NCBI GenBank assembly: GCA_963841965.1
Contig: CAWJES010000014.1
Location: 1 to 64,000 of the forward strand
Length of the DNA: 64,000 nt
Direction: 5' to 3'
Source: Palsa-459 sp963841965
GTDB taxonomy: Bacteria > Actinomycetota > Acidimicrobiia > Acidimicrobiales > RAAP-2
In this document: piece by piece, positions 26,349 through 35,057 of the stretch
Position numbering within the stretch: the first letter of the stretch is position 1
Layout: every line of letters begins with the position of its first letter
The notes under the pieces: generated by a model
The model's database searches: none
Told to the model about the DNA's origin: nothing
What the model saw: only the letters and a program-made list of their open reading frames with translations
Program-made: the position numbers and the translations under genes

Positions 26349-26876
26349 TCAGCGCAGCGCCGTGGTGACGTCCCAGAGGTGGTGGATCGGGTCGTGGATC
26401 ATGTACCTCGCGATGCTGTCCACGGTGAACGAGGCCCCGTCGCCCCGCAACCCCGGCCGGAGCCAGTCGCCACCGGTGACGAGGTCGAGCCGGTTGGCCA
26501 AGTCCCCGGCGGCGGCCACGAGGTCGCCGACGACGACGACGGGATCCTGCCCCTCGTAGTTGTCCTTCACCGCAGTCTCGTCCTGGTCCCAGTTCGCGAA
26601 CTTGGGTGTATCGCGCATGAGCATGAGGGCAATCCGGGCGTCGAAGATCCTGCAGACGTCGCGGACGTGGCAGGCGTACTCGAGCGAGGACCAGGTCGTT
26701 GGTGTGGGCCGGCCGGCGTGGATCTTTCCGCCCTCCATCAACCAGATCCACGAGCGCGCGTTGTCCCGCAGCAGCCCTGACACCGAAGACGCCGCACAGA
26801 CCGACGCGTCGAACCCGCATTCCGGACACGGTCGCTCGAGCACCCAGGTCCAGCTCTTCGTATCCGGCGGGATCAT
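26349..26876 (-). CDS. DinB-superfamily protein with a Cys-rich N-terminus
   Basis: 175 residues. An N-terminal ERPCPECGFDA (C-x-x-C) is followed by a DinB four-helix bundle with the metal-type histidines in EYACHVRDVC and HDPIHHLWDV. Actinobacterial members of this group are annotated as DinB or mycothiol-dependent S-transferases; the three-His metal site would hold zinc or another divalent ion. ATG 26876 is used; a TTG one codon upstream is possible. It is followed 54 bases later by the dehydrogenase-like gene in the same direction. The reaction is unknown. Confidence 0.8.
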   Translation of the reverse strand: MIPPDTKSWTWVLERPCPECGFDASVCAASSVSGLLRDNARSWIWLMEGGKIHAGRPTPTTWSSLEYACHVRDVCRIFDARIALMLMRDTPKFANWDQDETAVKDNYEGQDPVVVVGDLVAAAGDLANRLDLVTGGDWLRPGLRGDGASFTVDSIARYMIHDPIHHLWDVTTALR

Positions 26877-27071
26877 CAAGCGAGCCTAGAACTTGGACGT
26901 CGGCATGAAAAGTTCCTCCGATCAGCCATATGACCGTGGACCACGTCGACGCCGCAGCGACATTGCGCTGCCCGCATCCTTTTCATCGCACCCATACGAT
27001 CGACTCGTGCACCGTCCACGCGCAGCTGCAACCGGCGCACAACATTCTCGACAGCGGCGAGGACTGAACGG

Positions 27072-27770
27072 ATGGGCATGAGGACCTTCAGGATCCGGTG
27101 GCTCGCCGTCATGCTGCTGCTGTCCGCCGCGACGAGCGCGATGTGGCTCGGCACCCCACGCCCCACGGGTGCCCTGCAGGCCCCTCCCGGCCAGGTGATC
27201 ACCGTGGAGGCAGCGACGTTAAGGTCCACGACGGCCCAGCTGACGCTGTTCCGGCGCTTGGCCGACGGGACGTATGCGCGCACATGGGGACCCGTCGTCG
27301 CATACGTCGGCATCCATGGGGTGGGGCGCACGAGAGAGGGCCTCGGACGGACTCCTTCGGGTGTGTTCACCCTGACCCAGGCGTTCGGGAACCAGCCCAA
27401 CAACGGGACGAGGCTGCCGTACTTTCTGGCAGGTCCCGATGACTGGTGGGACGAGAACCCGAGCTCGCCCGGCTACAACCGCCACGTCGTTAGCAGAACG
27501 TCGCCCGGCGGAGCCTCGGAGAATCTCTTCTACGCGGGCATCGCCTATTCGCGCGCCGTCGTGATCAACTACAACACCGACCCCGTGGTCAAGGGCAAGG
27601 GATCCGGCTTTTTCCTGCACGTCTCGACAGGCAGTCCGACAGCGGGATGCGTGTCGATCCCCGCGGGATCGCTGACCATCGTGATGCACTGGCTCCAGCC
27701 AAGCTTGCACCCAGTGATCAGCATCGCGGTGGGCTCCGCGGCGCTGGCCGTGGTCTCGACGACGCCCTGA
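27072..27770 (+). CDS. Secreted L,D-transpeptidase (YkuD) family protein
   Basis: 232 residues. A signal peptide or anchor (RWLAVMLLLSAATSAMWLG) is followed by a YkuD-like domain: GLGRTPSGVFTLTQAFG near 95-111 and the active-site motif H-x(n)-[ST]-x-G-C as FLHVSTGSPTAGCVSIP, with His and nucleophilic Cys. Family enzymes form 3-3 cross-links in peptidoglycan or attach proteins to it, outside the cytoplasm. This subtype (GVGRTREG, PDDWWDENP) is common in actinobacteria and has not been tied to a defined cross-link. The gene is monocistronic, just before a cell-envelope glycosylation block. Confidence 0.85.
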   Translation: MGMRTFRIRWLAVMLLLSAATSAMWLGTPRPTGALQAPPGQVITVEAATLRSTTAQLTLFRRLADGTYARTWGPVVAYVGIHGVGRTREGLGRTPSGVFTLTQAFGNQPNNGTRLPYFLAGPDDWWDENPSSPGYNRHVVSRTSPGGASENLFYAGIAYSRAVVINYNTDPVVKGKGSGFFLHVSTGSPTAGCVSIPAGSLTIVMHWLQPSLHPVISIAVGSAALAVVSTTP

Positions 27771-27937
27771 CCCGATCCGTTCGGTGCGTGCTCCGTCGAG
27801 GACGTCGACGCCAAGACGAGCCTCCTTGTCTCTCTGGTCGCGACATCGGCGTACTACCCTTGCCGGGTCATGTCCCTGCGTAGATCGGTCCTACACCCGG
27901 TGTTTCAGGGCATGGGCTCCTTGACGGGAGACCCAGC

Positions 27938-28913
27938 GTGAAGGTAATCGTCCAGATCCCGTGCCTCAACGAGGAGACCACGCTCCCCCTCGTCTTCGAG
28001 AAGATGCCCAGGCACATCGAGGGGGTGGACGAACTCGAGTTTCTGGTCGTCGATGACGGCTCGAGTGATCGGACCGTCGAGGTCGCCCGGGCACTCGGCG
28101 TCCAGCACATCGTCCACCACACGAGGAACATGGGGCTCGGTAGGTCGTTCCACGACGGCGTGATCAGGGCCCTGGAGCTCGGTGCTGACATTCTCGTCAA
28201 TACCGACGGCGACAACCAGTACCCGAGCGAGCGCATCGCTGACCTCATACAGCCGATCATCGACGGGCAGGCGGACATCGTGGTCGCGGATCGCCAGACC
28301 CACACGATCGAGCACTTCTCGCCCCTGAAGAAGCAGCTTCCAGAGGTTCGGCAGCAAGATCGTGAACATCGCCGCTTCCACGGAGCTCCCGGACGCGGCG
28401 AGCGGATTCAGGGCGTACTCGCGCGAGGCGCTCTTCCGGCTCAACACCGTGACGAGGTTCAGCTACTGCATGGAGACCATCATCCAAGCGGGCAACAAGC
28501 GCCTTGCGATCACGAGCATTCCCATCACGACGAATCCGAAGACACGCGAGTCCCGACTGTTCAAGCGGACAAGCGAGCACGTCATGAAGTCGGCGACGAC
28601 GATCACCCGCGCCTACCTCATGTACCGCCCGATGGGAATCTTCATCACGGCGGCCGTCGTGCTGTTCATCGCCGGACTTGTGCCGTTTGTGAGATTCCTC
28701 GCGCTCCTCGCCTTCCAGTCGGGGTACTCAGGTAGCGGGCACATCCAGTCCCTCCTCGTCGGCAGCGTCCTGATGTTCGCCGCGCTCCTCTCGCTCGCGC
28801 TCGGCGTCATCGCCGATCTCATCCGCATCAACCGCGCCCTGACCGAGGACTCGCTCGAGCTGCAGAAGCGTCGAGCAGTTCGCCAGACACCAGGGCGAGC
28901 GCTAGTCCGGTGA
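27938..28913 (+). pseudogene. Family 2 glycosyltransferase, split by a frameshift
   Basis: The GTG start at 27938 has ACGGGAG upstream. The first 130 residues are a GT2 domain: VIVQIPCLNEETTLP, VVDDGSSDRTVE and the DxD-type NTDGDNQYP. Near 28338 the frame slips (CAGCTTCCAGAGG; one extra T would explain it) and the protein continues in another frame as NIAASTELPDAASGFRAYSRE through two C-terminal membrane helices to a stop at 28911-28913. The two halves join into a normal DPM1-like enzyme of about 325 residues that would load a sugar on a polyprenyl phosphate. The second-half stop overlaps the next start (GTGA), so that part is clearly under selection or recently broken. A sequencing error is possible. 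Confidence 0.82.
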
Positions 28914-31771
28914 GCCACCCGTCCGACCTGGTCCCCCCAGCGCCTGAGCGACCTGAGCCGCCGCCCGAGGCATCCGATGTTCGGCGGTCACGGTGGAACT
29001 GGCGCGACTGGTACATCGTCGCGGTCATCGCCGGGTTCGTCGGTCTCGTCTGGGGCCCGTCCCTCGTCGGACTGAACACGCAGCTCGACGTCGATCAGCT
29101 GACCGCCTACTACCCGTGGGTCGCAACGGCAGGACGCGCACCCCTCGGTCATGAGATCTGCACGGGCGACACCGTCAACTCGGTCATGCCGGGCATCGCA
29201 CAAATCCGCGACCAGCTCTTCGCCGGTCACCTGGCGAGCTGGCAGAGCTACGTCGGCGGCGGGTCCCAGCTGTTCGCCATTCCGAACTTCGGCATGCTCG
29301 ACCCGCTTTCGCTCCCCTACTACGTGCTGCCGCTCTGGCTGGCTCCGGCATTCGTGATCCTTCTGACGTTCCTTGCCGGAGTGATCGGGACGTTCCTGTA
29401 CCTCCGGCTCCTGAACGTCAGCAGGCCCGCTTCCATGGTCGCGGGGTTCGTCTTCGCGACCTCGGGCTACATGGTCGTGTGGACCAACTGGCCCCAAGCA
29501 CGCACTGGCGCCCTAATCCCGCTGCTGTTCTGGTCAGTTGAACGACTGCTGCAACGACGACGACTCTTCGACGCCGTGCCTGTCGCGTTCATCTACGCGT
29601 CCATGTGGTTCGGCGGGTTCCCTGCGGTCACCGCCTACACCTCCTACATACTCGTCGCGTACATCATCGTGCGGGTCGTGCTCACCTACAGGTCCGAATG
29701 GAGGGGGCTCCTGCGCCTCGGCCTCCTCGCGGGCGGTTCGCTCTTCCTGGGCCTCCTGCTCGCAATGGTGCAGATGCTCCCGTTCCTCAAGTTCGTGCAG
29801 TCCCAGGGCCTCTCCTACCGAAACGGCCAGGGAACCGTCGGCCTCGCATTCTCCGGTTTCGTGACCCTGTTCTCGCCCAACACCTTCGGACTCTGCATCT
29901 CGGGCTTCCAGCGCTGGGGGCAGTGGGACCCCATTGAGCAGAACGTGTACATCGGCGCTGCGGCACTCGTGCTTGCAGTGGCCGGCGTCGCCTACGGGAT
30001 GTGGAGGAAGCGGGTCAAGGACGTCGGAGTCCGGGAGTTCATGTTCATCGCCTCCATCGGCATTATCTTCACCGCCTGGGGCGGTGACGGCCTTCGCCAG
30101 TTCGTCCAGAACCTGCCTGGATTCGCCGACAACTTCATCGGCAGGATCCGCGCGGTGCTGGGATTCACGCTCGCGACCCTCACAGCCTTCGGTTTCGACT
30201 GGGTCTTCACGAAGAGGCGTGCCGCGCCCGCGGAGCCGTACCCGGACCGCAGGGCGATGTTCGAACGCGTTTGGCCCATCATCGTGTGGGTCCTTTCCTT
30301 CGTCGCCATCGCCTGGGTCTGCTGGGACGCCTGGCAGATCGCGGGCATGCAGGGCTTCCGCAGCTTCTACACGCATGTCACCTGGAAGCCGGTCCTGCTC
30401 GTGGTCGTCGCCCTGGGACTGGTCGTGCTCGCGAAGGTCATGGGACACCGCGGCCGGATGATCGCCTTCATCGTGCTGCCGCTCCTGGTCGCCGGCCAGG
30501 CCGCCCAATTCGTCCACACCGTGATGCCCGGAGACTCGAAGTCGAACTTCTACCCATCGACGGGATCTGAGCTCTACCTGAAGGCGAACATCGGCCACGA
30601 CCGGTGGGCATCGGCGAATGGTGTGCTCTATCCCTCGACCGCCCTGTACTACGGACTGCGCACTCCTGTCGGCCACACTTTCATCGACCCCAACTGGCAG
30701 GCGCTCCTCACGAAGATCGATCCCACCGTGATGCTCACGCCCACCTATGCCGACTTCGGCGTGTCGGTGACGACGGCGAACGCGGGCGACCAGCCCATCC
30801 TCGACCGCATGGGCGTGAAGTACTACGTCTTCCGCCCCGACCAGGTTGCGGGAGCCTTCGCACCGATGCCCGCGACCAACGGATCGATCAACATCGCCAG
30901 CGGATCCGCGTCGTGCACGATCCCGGGCGGACCGGTACGCGGCGTCTCCCTCTTGGTCGCGCGATCCGGAGCCGTCAGCGGGCAGAACGGCATGAACGTC
31001 TTCGTGACCCTCCGTGACGGAAGCCGCGTCATCCGATCGGGCCGGTTCGACACCGACGACGTCACCGCCGGCGAGACCTTCCCCGTGGCCATCGCGGGAG
31101 AGGACCTGCCGGACGGCGGCACGTCGACAATCACCGTCAGCTCATCGGGCGTCGCCGGCGGGCTTTCCCTGGCCTCGGTGAACGGTGCCCTCGCCTGCGC
31201 GCCCGTGACGCCGATCGCGGACGGATTGAAGCTCGTCTACGCCGACCCTGGAGCGATCATCTACCAGCGCCTGACCGCGATGCCCCGCATCCGTTGGTCG
31301 TCACGCGCGATCGTCATCCCAAACCAGACCGAGCAGGTCGACGCGCTCGCCAAGGGTGTGCCGCAGGACACGGTGGTGCTGAGTGCCCCGGCCTCGGCCG
31401 GATCAGGGGCACCGGGCACCGTGGCCGTGCTCGAGGATGACGGGGACCAGATCAGCGCACGGACCACGTCGAGCGGCATGGGATACCTGACGGTCGCCGA
31501 CGCGATGCAACAGGACGGCTGGTCCGTCTCGGTCGACGGCAAGTCAGCGGCGCTGCTCGCCGCTGACGGGGCGATGGCAGCGGTCGCGGTTCCAGCCGGC
31601 TCCCATGTCGTGACGTTCACGTACCATGCGCCCGGCCAGCTCAGCGGCGCTGTGCTCACCTTCCTCGCGTTCGTCGCGATCGTTGCGATCTGCGTCCTCG
31701 AGTACCGCCGCCGTCACCGCAAGGCACCGGCACACGCCCGGCGCGATCCATCTTCAGCCGGCGCCGCCTAG
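28910..31771 (+). CDS. Large YfhO-like membrane protein, glycosyltransferase-related
   Basis: 953 residues. A proline-rich cytoplasmic N-terminus leads to about 12 membrane helices (residues 35-560), with the first external loop holding NTQLDVDQLTAYYPWVATA, a GT-C/YfhO-type acidic motif, and HLASWQSYVGGGSQLFA typical of YfhO. After about 560 there is a large extracytoplasmic beta-rich region, then one last helix (VLTFLAFVAIVAICVLEY) and a basic tail. YfhO proteins are thought to add sugars from lipid carriers to teichoic-acid-type polymers. The GTG start overlaps the GT2 stop (GTGA), so the GT2 would supply the lipid-linked sugar and this protein would use it outside. Its stop shares CTAG with the convergent next gene. 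Confidence 0.85.
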   Translation: MSHPSDLVPPAPERPEPPPEASDVRRSRWNWRDWYIVAVIAGFVGLVWGPSLVGLNTQLDVDQLTAYYPWVATAGRAPLGHEICTGDTVNSVMPGIAQIRDQLFAGHLASWQSYVGGGSQLFAIPNFGMLDPLSLPYYVLPLWLAPAFVILLTFLAGVIGTFLYLRLLNVSRPASMVAGFVFATSGYMVVWTNWPQARTGALIPLLFWSVERLLQRRRLFDAVPVAFIYASMWFGGFPAVTAYTSYILVAYIIVRVVLTYRSEWRGLLRLGLLAGGSLFLGLLLAMVQMLPFLKFVQSQGLSYRNGQGTVGLAFSGFVTLFSPNTFGLCISGFQRWGQWDPIEQNVYIGAAALVLAVAGVAYGMWRKRVKDVGVREFMFIASIGIIFTAWGGDGLRQFVQNLPGFADNFIGRIRAVLGFTLATLTAFGFDWVFTKRRAAPAEPYPDRRAMFERVWPIIVWVLSFVAIAWVCWDAWQIAGMQGFRSFYTHVTWKPVLLVVVALGLVVLAKVMGHRGRMIAFIVLPLLVAGQAAQFVHTVMPGDSKSNFYPSTGSELYLKANIGHDRWASANGVLYPSTALYYGLRTPVGHTFIDPNWQALLTKIDPTVMLTPTYADFGVSVTTANAGDQPILDRMGVKYYVFRPDQVAGAFAPMPATNGSINIASGSASCTIPGGPVRGVSLLVARSGAVSGQNGMNVFVTLRDGSRVIRSGRFDTDDVTAGETFPVAIAGEDLPDGGTSTITVSSSGVAGGLSLASVNGALACAPVTPIADGLKLVYADPGAIIYQRLTAMPRIRWSSRAIVIPNQTEQVDALAKGVPQDTVVLSAPASAGSGAPGTVAVLEDDGDQISARTTSSGMGYLTVADAMQQDGWSVSVDGKSAALLAADGAMAAVAVPAGSHVVTFTYHAPGQLSGAVLTFLAFVAIVAICVLEYRRRHRKAPAHARRDPSSAGAA

Positions 31772-32742
31772 ACCGCCGGCGCGTTCTTCCACCGCCGCAT
31801 CGCGCCTGCAACGCCGGCGAGGAGCAGGTCCCCGATGATGAGCAGGACCCTCGAGACGATCACGACTCCGAGCGCGGGGCCCGCTCCGAGGGGTGCGCTG
31901 AGCACGAGGACAAGGATCACATCGCGGATGCCGGCGCCAGCTGGGGCCGGGATGAACAGCACGCCGAGTGGTATGGCGAGGGCCATCGCCCCAATGCACA
32001 GGAGGTACCGCGACGGGGCGCCGTTGCCGACGGCCGCGCACAGCACGCCGAGCTGCATGCCCATCCCTAGCCAGCTGACGACGGACCAGCAGGAGGCGCG
32101 CACCGTTGCGCCTGCCTCGAGGTGCTCGTGCAGGGCGGGACGATGGAGCCGGGTGAAGGCCCAGTCGAGCAGGCCCGTGATTGCCCGAGGATGCAGCAGC
32201 GCAAGGAGGAACGGGATCGCGAGCAGTGCCCACCAATAGCGGGCGAGGACGTGCGCATCGTAGAAGGGCAGGAGCATGCAGGCGATGAGCAGGCCCACCG
32301 CGCTGTTGAGGAAGATCGTGATGATGTTCCCTGCGAACATCGTCCTCCTGCTTGCGCCCCTCGCCTTGCCGGCCTCCATCTGCATCACGACCGGCCAGAC
32401 TGATCCAGGCAGGTACTTGCCGAGCTGGCTGACGAAGAACACCCGGAACCCCGGCCCCCAGGGCATGTCGACTTCGAGGCCCTCGAGGATCTCGCGCCAC
32501 ATGGGGTAGCTCGCAAGGACCCCGATCAGCCCGAAGGCGAAGCTGGCGACGAGGGCACCCGCGCTGATGGAACGCAGCGCATCGGCGAACGAGCTCCGCT
32601 CGCGGTAGATCGCGTAGCCCGCCGCCGCGAGGGCGAGGAGGATGACGAACGCACCGCCCACCGCCCGCGCCAGGTCGACGTTGGGCCTTGCGATCTCGGA
32701 GCCGGTGTCGCCTGTGCCAGGACCTCCGTCGGCTTCCGTCAC
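31768..32742 (-). CDS. LPG-synthase-like flippase-domain membrane protein (UPF0104)
   Basis: 324 residues, seven to nine membrane helices, matching the lysylphosphatidylglycerol synthase transmembrane region. Conserved landmarks are FFVSQLGKYLPGSVWPVVMQ near 105-124, ARGASRRT and PAPAGAGIRDVILVLVL near 265-280. There is no C-terminal aminoacyl-transfer domain, so it is probably a lipid or lipid-sugar flippase rather than an LPG synthase. Its stop codon overlaps that of the convergent YfhO-like gene in the four bases CTAG, so the two transcripts overlap at the ends. A role in the same envelope pathway is likely from context only. Confidence 0.85.
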   Translation of the reverse strand: MTEADGGPGTGDTGSEIARPNVDLARAVGGAFVILLALAAAGYAIYRERSSFADALRSISAGALVASFAFGLIGVLASYPMWREILEGLEVDMPWGPGFRVFFVSQLGKYLPGSVWPVVMQMEAGKARGASRRTMFAGNIITIFLNSAVGLLIACMLLPFYDAHVLARYWWALLAIPFLLALLHPRAITGLLDWAFTRLHRPALHEHLEAGATVRASCWSVVSWLGMGMQLGVLCAAVGNGAPSRYLLCIGAMALAIPLGVLFIPAPAGAGIRDVILVLVLSAPLGAGPALGVVIVSRVLLIIGDLLLAGVAGAMRRWKNAPAV

Positions 32743-32858
32743 AGCGCTGCCATCGTACCGGCGCCGGCCGGTGCAGTGAGGTCTTCGACGACGTGACGAC
32801 TGTCGCTAGCCTGCGTGCGTGGCCTGATTCGCGTGACACTGCCGGAGAAGGGAGTCGC

Positions 32859-33218
32859 ATGGACGGCATCTACAGCGACCACCGCATCGAATGCACGCCT
32901 GACGCGGTGGTCATCCGCGGCTACTACTTCCCATGGGGCTCGAAGCACGTCCGCTATGCCTCGATCAAGTCGCTGCGCCGTGTCCAGCTGACGGCCAGTC
33001 GAGGGCAGTGGCGCATCTGGGGAACGGCGAACTTCAAGTACTGGGCCAACCTCGACGCGGCGAGGCCCCACAAGGAGACCGGGTTTGTGATCGATCTCGG
33101 CCGCGGAATCCAGCCGTTCGTGACGCCTGACGATCCCGATGCGTTCGAGGCGGCTGTGCGACAGCACGTCGAGCTCGGAGAGCCGGGGATCGACACGACG
33201 AAGGGGCCAGTCCTCTAG
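32859..33218 (+). CDS. Small PH-like domain protein
   Basis: 119 residues from ATG 32859, preceded by GAGAAGGGA; the longer open frame upstream is not protein-like. The sequence is beta-rich with one C-terminal helix: IECTPDAVVIRGYYFPWGSK, GQWRIWGTANFKYWANLD, RPHKETGFVIDLGRGIQPFV and DDPDAFEAAVRQH. The TPDDP-F-x-x-AV ending is typical of bacterial PH-like proteins. No enzyme motif is present. It may bind a ligand or membrane surface. No operon partners. Confidence 0.72.
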   Translation: MDGIYSDHRIECTPDAVVIRGYYFPWGSKHVRYASIKSLRRVQLTASRGQWRIWGTANFKYWANLDAARPHKETGFVIDLGRGIQPFVTPDDPDAFEAAVRQHVELGEPGIDTTKGPVL

Positions 33219-33517
33219 TCCGACCACGACCGGTTGGCGCTCAGAGGCGACAGGCCCGGGTATAGGGTCACCCTGAGGTCCCGGCATTGAACCGGGACGA
33301 AGGAGACGCCAGGTTCAGGTCGGACGACCGCTGCGGTTGTCGCCAGTTCGGGGCTCGACGCCTCTCCTCGTACGGAGGTGGCGATGACGACGTGCTTCGC
33401 AGACCACGACCGCGCGGTCGGCTTGGCCGGCCGATGCGCGACGCGAGGGGACGCTCGACGCGCGATCCGCCCACCTCGCGACTCCGACGACGCAACACAC
33501 ACAGACAGGAGCCACTG

Positions 33518-33628
33518 ATGGCCGAGAAATCACCCCAGAAGTCAAGCGCGAAGAAGCCTTCGAAGTCGATCAAGGAGAAGCGCGCCGCGAAGCGGGAGAA
33601 GGAGAACACCAAGAAGGGCCTCCTCTAA
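33518..33628 (+). CDS. 36-residue lysine-rich peptide
   Basis: A very small gene with ACAGGAGCC just before the ATG. The product is highly basic and Ser/Lys-rich: it starts MAEKSPQKS, has a central KSIKEKRAAKREKEN and ends KKGLL. Similar tiny proteins with the SIKEKRAAKR core occur in many actinobacteria, which argues that it is real. It probably binds nucleic acid or the ribosome, or is a helical basic tail of unknown use; nothing more can be said. It lies 300 bases after the PH-like gene and is convergent with the DinB-like gene 6 bases away. Confidence 0.7.
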   Translation: MAEKSPQKSSAKKPSKSIKEKRAAKREKENTKKGLL

Positions 33629-33634
33629 CGGCTC

Positions 33635-34216
33635 CTAGGACGTCATCCCGCCGAGACCCACGAGGCCTCGGGCCAGCTCGATCTCGCCCATGTGCCGCAG
33701 CCCGTGCTGGTACAGCCAGCATTCGAAGCCATCCAGGACGAGGATGCCGGTGGGTCCCGCGCAGCGGGCGCTGTACGTCGATGCGATCTGCTCGGGGAAG
33801 GGCCGCGGGATGAGCAGTTCGGCGAGCCTCTCGATCGACACGGTCTCGAGGTAGGACTCGGTGCGATCGAAGACCTCTCGCTGGTACTCCTGGAAGGCCC
33901 CATAGTCGCCGATCCGCTGGTGCTCCATCTCGGAGACCGACTTCTCCTTGCCGTGGTTCGCGATGTGCATCGCGACCTTCTCCTGCCACGAGTCATCCCA
34001 GATCGGAGCGATGCCAGTGAGCACCATGAAGGATGCGTCCTCCATGTTGGTGTAGTGGAACAGCGAGAACGCGATCGGAAGCACGCCCTCACGTTCGAAG
34101 TGGTTGACCTGGTCGAGGTCCATCGATCCGACTGCCTGGTAGTAGAGCGAGTGCATCGTGCGCATGCGGCGCCGCAGCGAGTCGACCAGGAGCTGGGCAC
34201 CATCCAGTTCCGTCAT
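33635..34216 (-). CDS. DinB-like helical-bundle protein
   Basis: 193 residues, all-helical: LVDSLRRRMRTMHSLYYQAV, SLFHYTNMEDASFMVLTG, HQRIGDYGAFQEYQREVFDR and WLYQHGLRHMGEIELARGLV. His residues are placed as in the DinB/YfiT fold (HYTNMED, HGLRHMGE). No known substrate; the family includes thiol-dependent transferases. The start ATG at 34216 overlaps the stop of the upstream SDR-like gene (ATGA), so the two are translated together and probably act in one pathway. Confidence 0.7.
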   Translation of the reverse strand: MTELDGAQLLVDSLRRRMRTMHSLYYQAVGSMDLDQVNHFEREGVLPIAFSLFHYTNMEDASFMVLTGIAPIWDDSWQEKVAMHIANHGKEKSVSEMEHQRIGDYGAFQEYQREVFDRTESYLETVSIERLAELLIPRPFPEQIASTYSARCAGPTGILVLDGFECWLYQHGLRHMGEIELARGLVGLGGMTS

Positions 34217-34956
34217 GCCCAGCCTCCCGCATAAGCGACGAACTGCCCCGTGGTGAAGCCGCTCGTCCCATCGATGAACGGCATGCAGAATGCCGCGAAC
34301 TCCTCCATCGTGCCTAGCCGCTTCATCGGCACCATCGACTCGACCTTCCGGCGCGACTCCTCGTCGATCACCCGGTTGGCACGGAGGAACTCAGGGAAGT
34401 CCATGAAGTTCGTCCCGACGACGTTCACCTGGACTCCGGTTCGAGCGACCTCCATGGCGACGTTCTTGGCGAGCATCGTTGCCCCTGCGCGGGCGGCTGA
34501 GTACAAGGGAGCGCCAGGGGTCGGCCGGGCTGCAGACGCACTTGTGATGAGCAGCATCTGCCCATGGCCCTGCTCTACCATCGCCGGAACGACGGCGCGG
34601 AGCAGGTGATACGGAGCGACGAGGCACCCCTGGAGGACGGCGTCCAATTGCTCTGGGGTGGAGTCGGCGAAACGCCCGACGACGACACTCCCTGAACCGC
34701 CGACTGCGGCGTCGAGGCGGCCGAAGCGCTCGAGGGCCGCAGCCACCAGCCGTTCAGAGGATCGGGGATCCGTGAGATCGAGGGCGTCATCCACAGCGAC
34801 GACGGACGCGCCGATCGCCTCGAGCTCGGCCACGAGCGCAGGGTCTGGACCCCCCAGGACAAGGTCGTGGCCACGCTGGGCGAGCAGCCTCGCCACGTTC
34901 GGGCCCACGTAGTGCAGGGCGTCCGTCACGAGCGCCACCCTCTGTCCGCTCGTCAC
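34213..34956 (-). CDS. Divergent SDR-fold protein lacking the usual catalytic and nucleotide motifs
   Basis: 247 residues with overall SDR length and order: VALVTDALHYVGPNVARLLA, a central LITSASAA (Ser), LYSAARAGATMLAKNVA, then VNVVGTNFMD and a C-terminal GTSGFTTGQFVAYAGG. But the TGxxxGxG loop is TDALHYVG, NNAG is replaced by GGSG, and the Tyr-x-x-x-Lys pair is Y-S-A-A-R. It may bind a modified cofactor mode or have lost redox activity. It is coupled by ATGA overlap to the DinB-like gene, and is divergent from a TetR regulator that may control both. Confidence 0.8.
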   Translation of the reverse strand: MTSGQRVALVTDALHYVGPNVARLLAQRGHDLVLGGPDPALVAELEAIGASVVAVDDALDLTDPRSSERLVAAALERFGRLDAAVGGSGSVVVGRFADSTPEQLDAVLQGCLVAPYHLLRAVVPAMVEQGHGQMLLITSASAARPTPGAPLYSAARAGATMLAKNVAMEVARTGVQVNVVGTNFMDFPEFLRANRVIDEESRRKVESMVPMKRLGTMEEFAAFCMPFIDGTSGFTTGQFVAYAGGWA

Positions 34957-35057
34957 GGACTCGCGTGCCCCAGGTGCATCATGATTGTGTCAGCATACGT
35001 GTCACTACCTCGTCCCGCCGGTGGCCACCGTGCGGCGATCGGGTCGCGAGAGGTCGA

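Noticed and set aside
29534..30676. 380-codon minus-strand frame
   Set aside because: Antisense to the YfhO-like gene, Asp/Glu/His-rich, no family.
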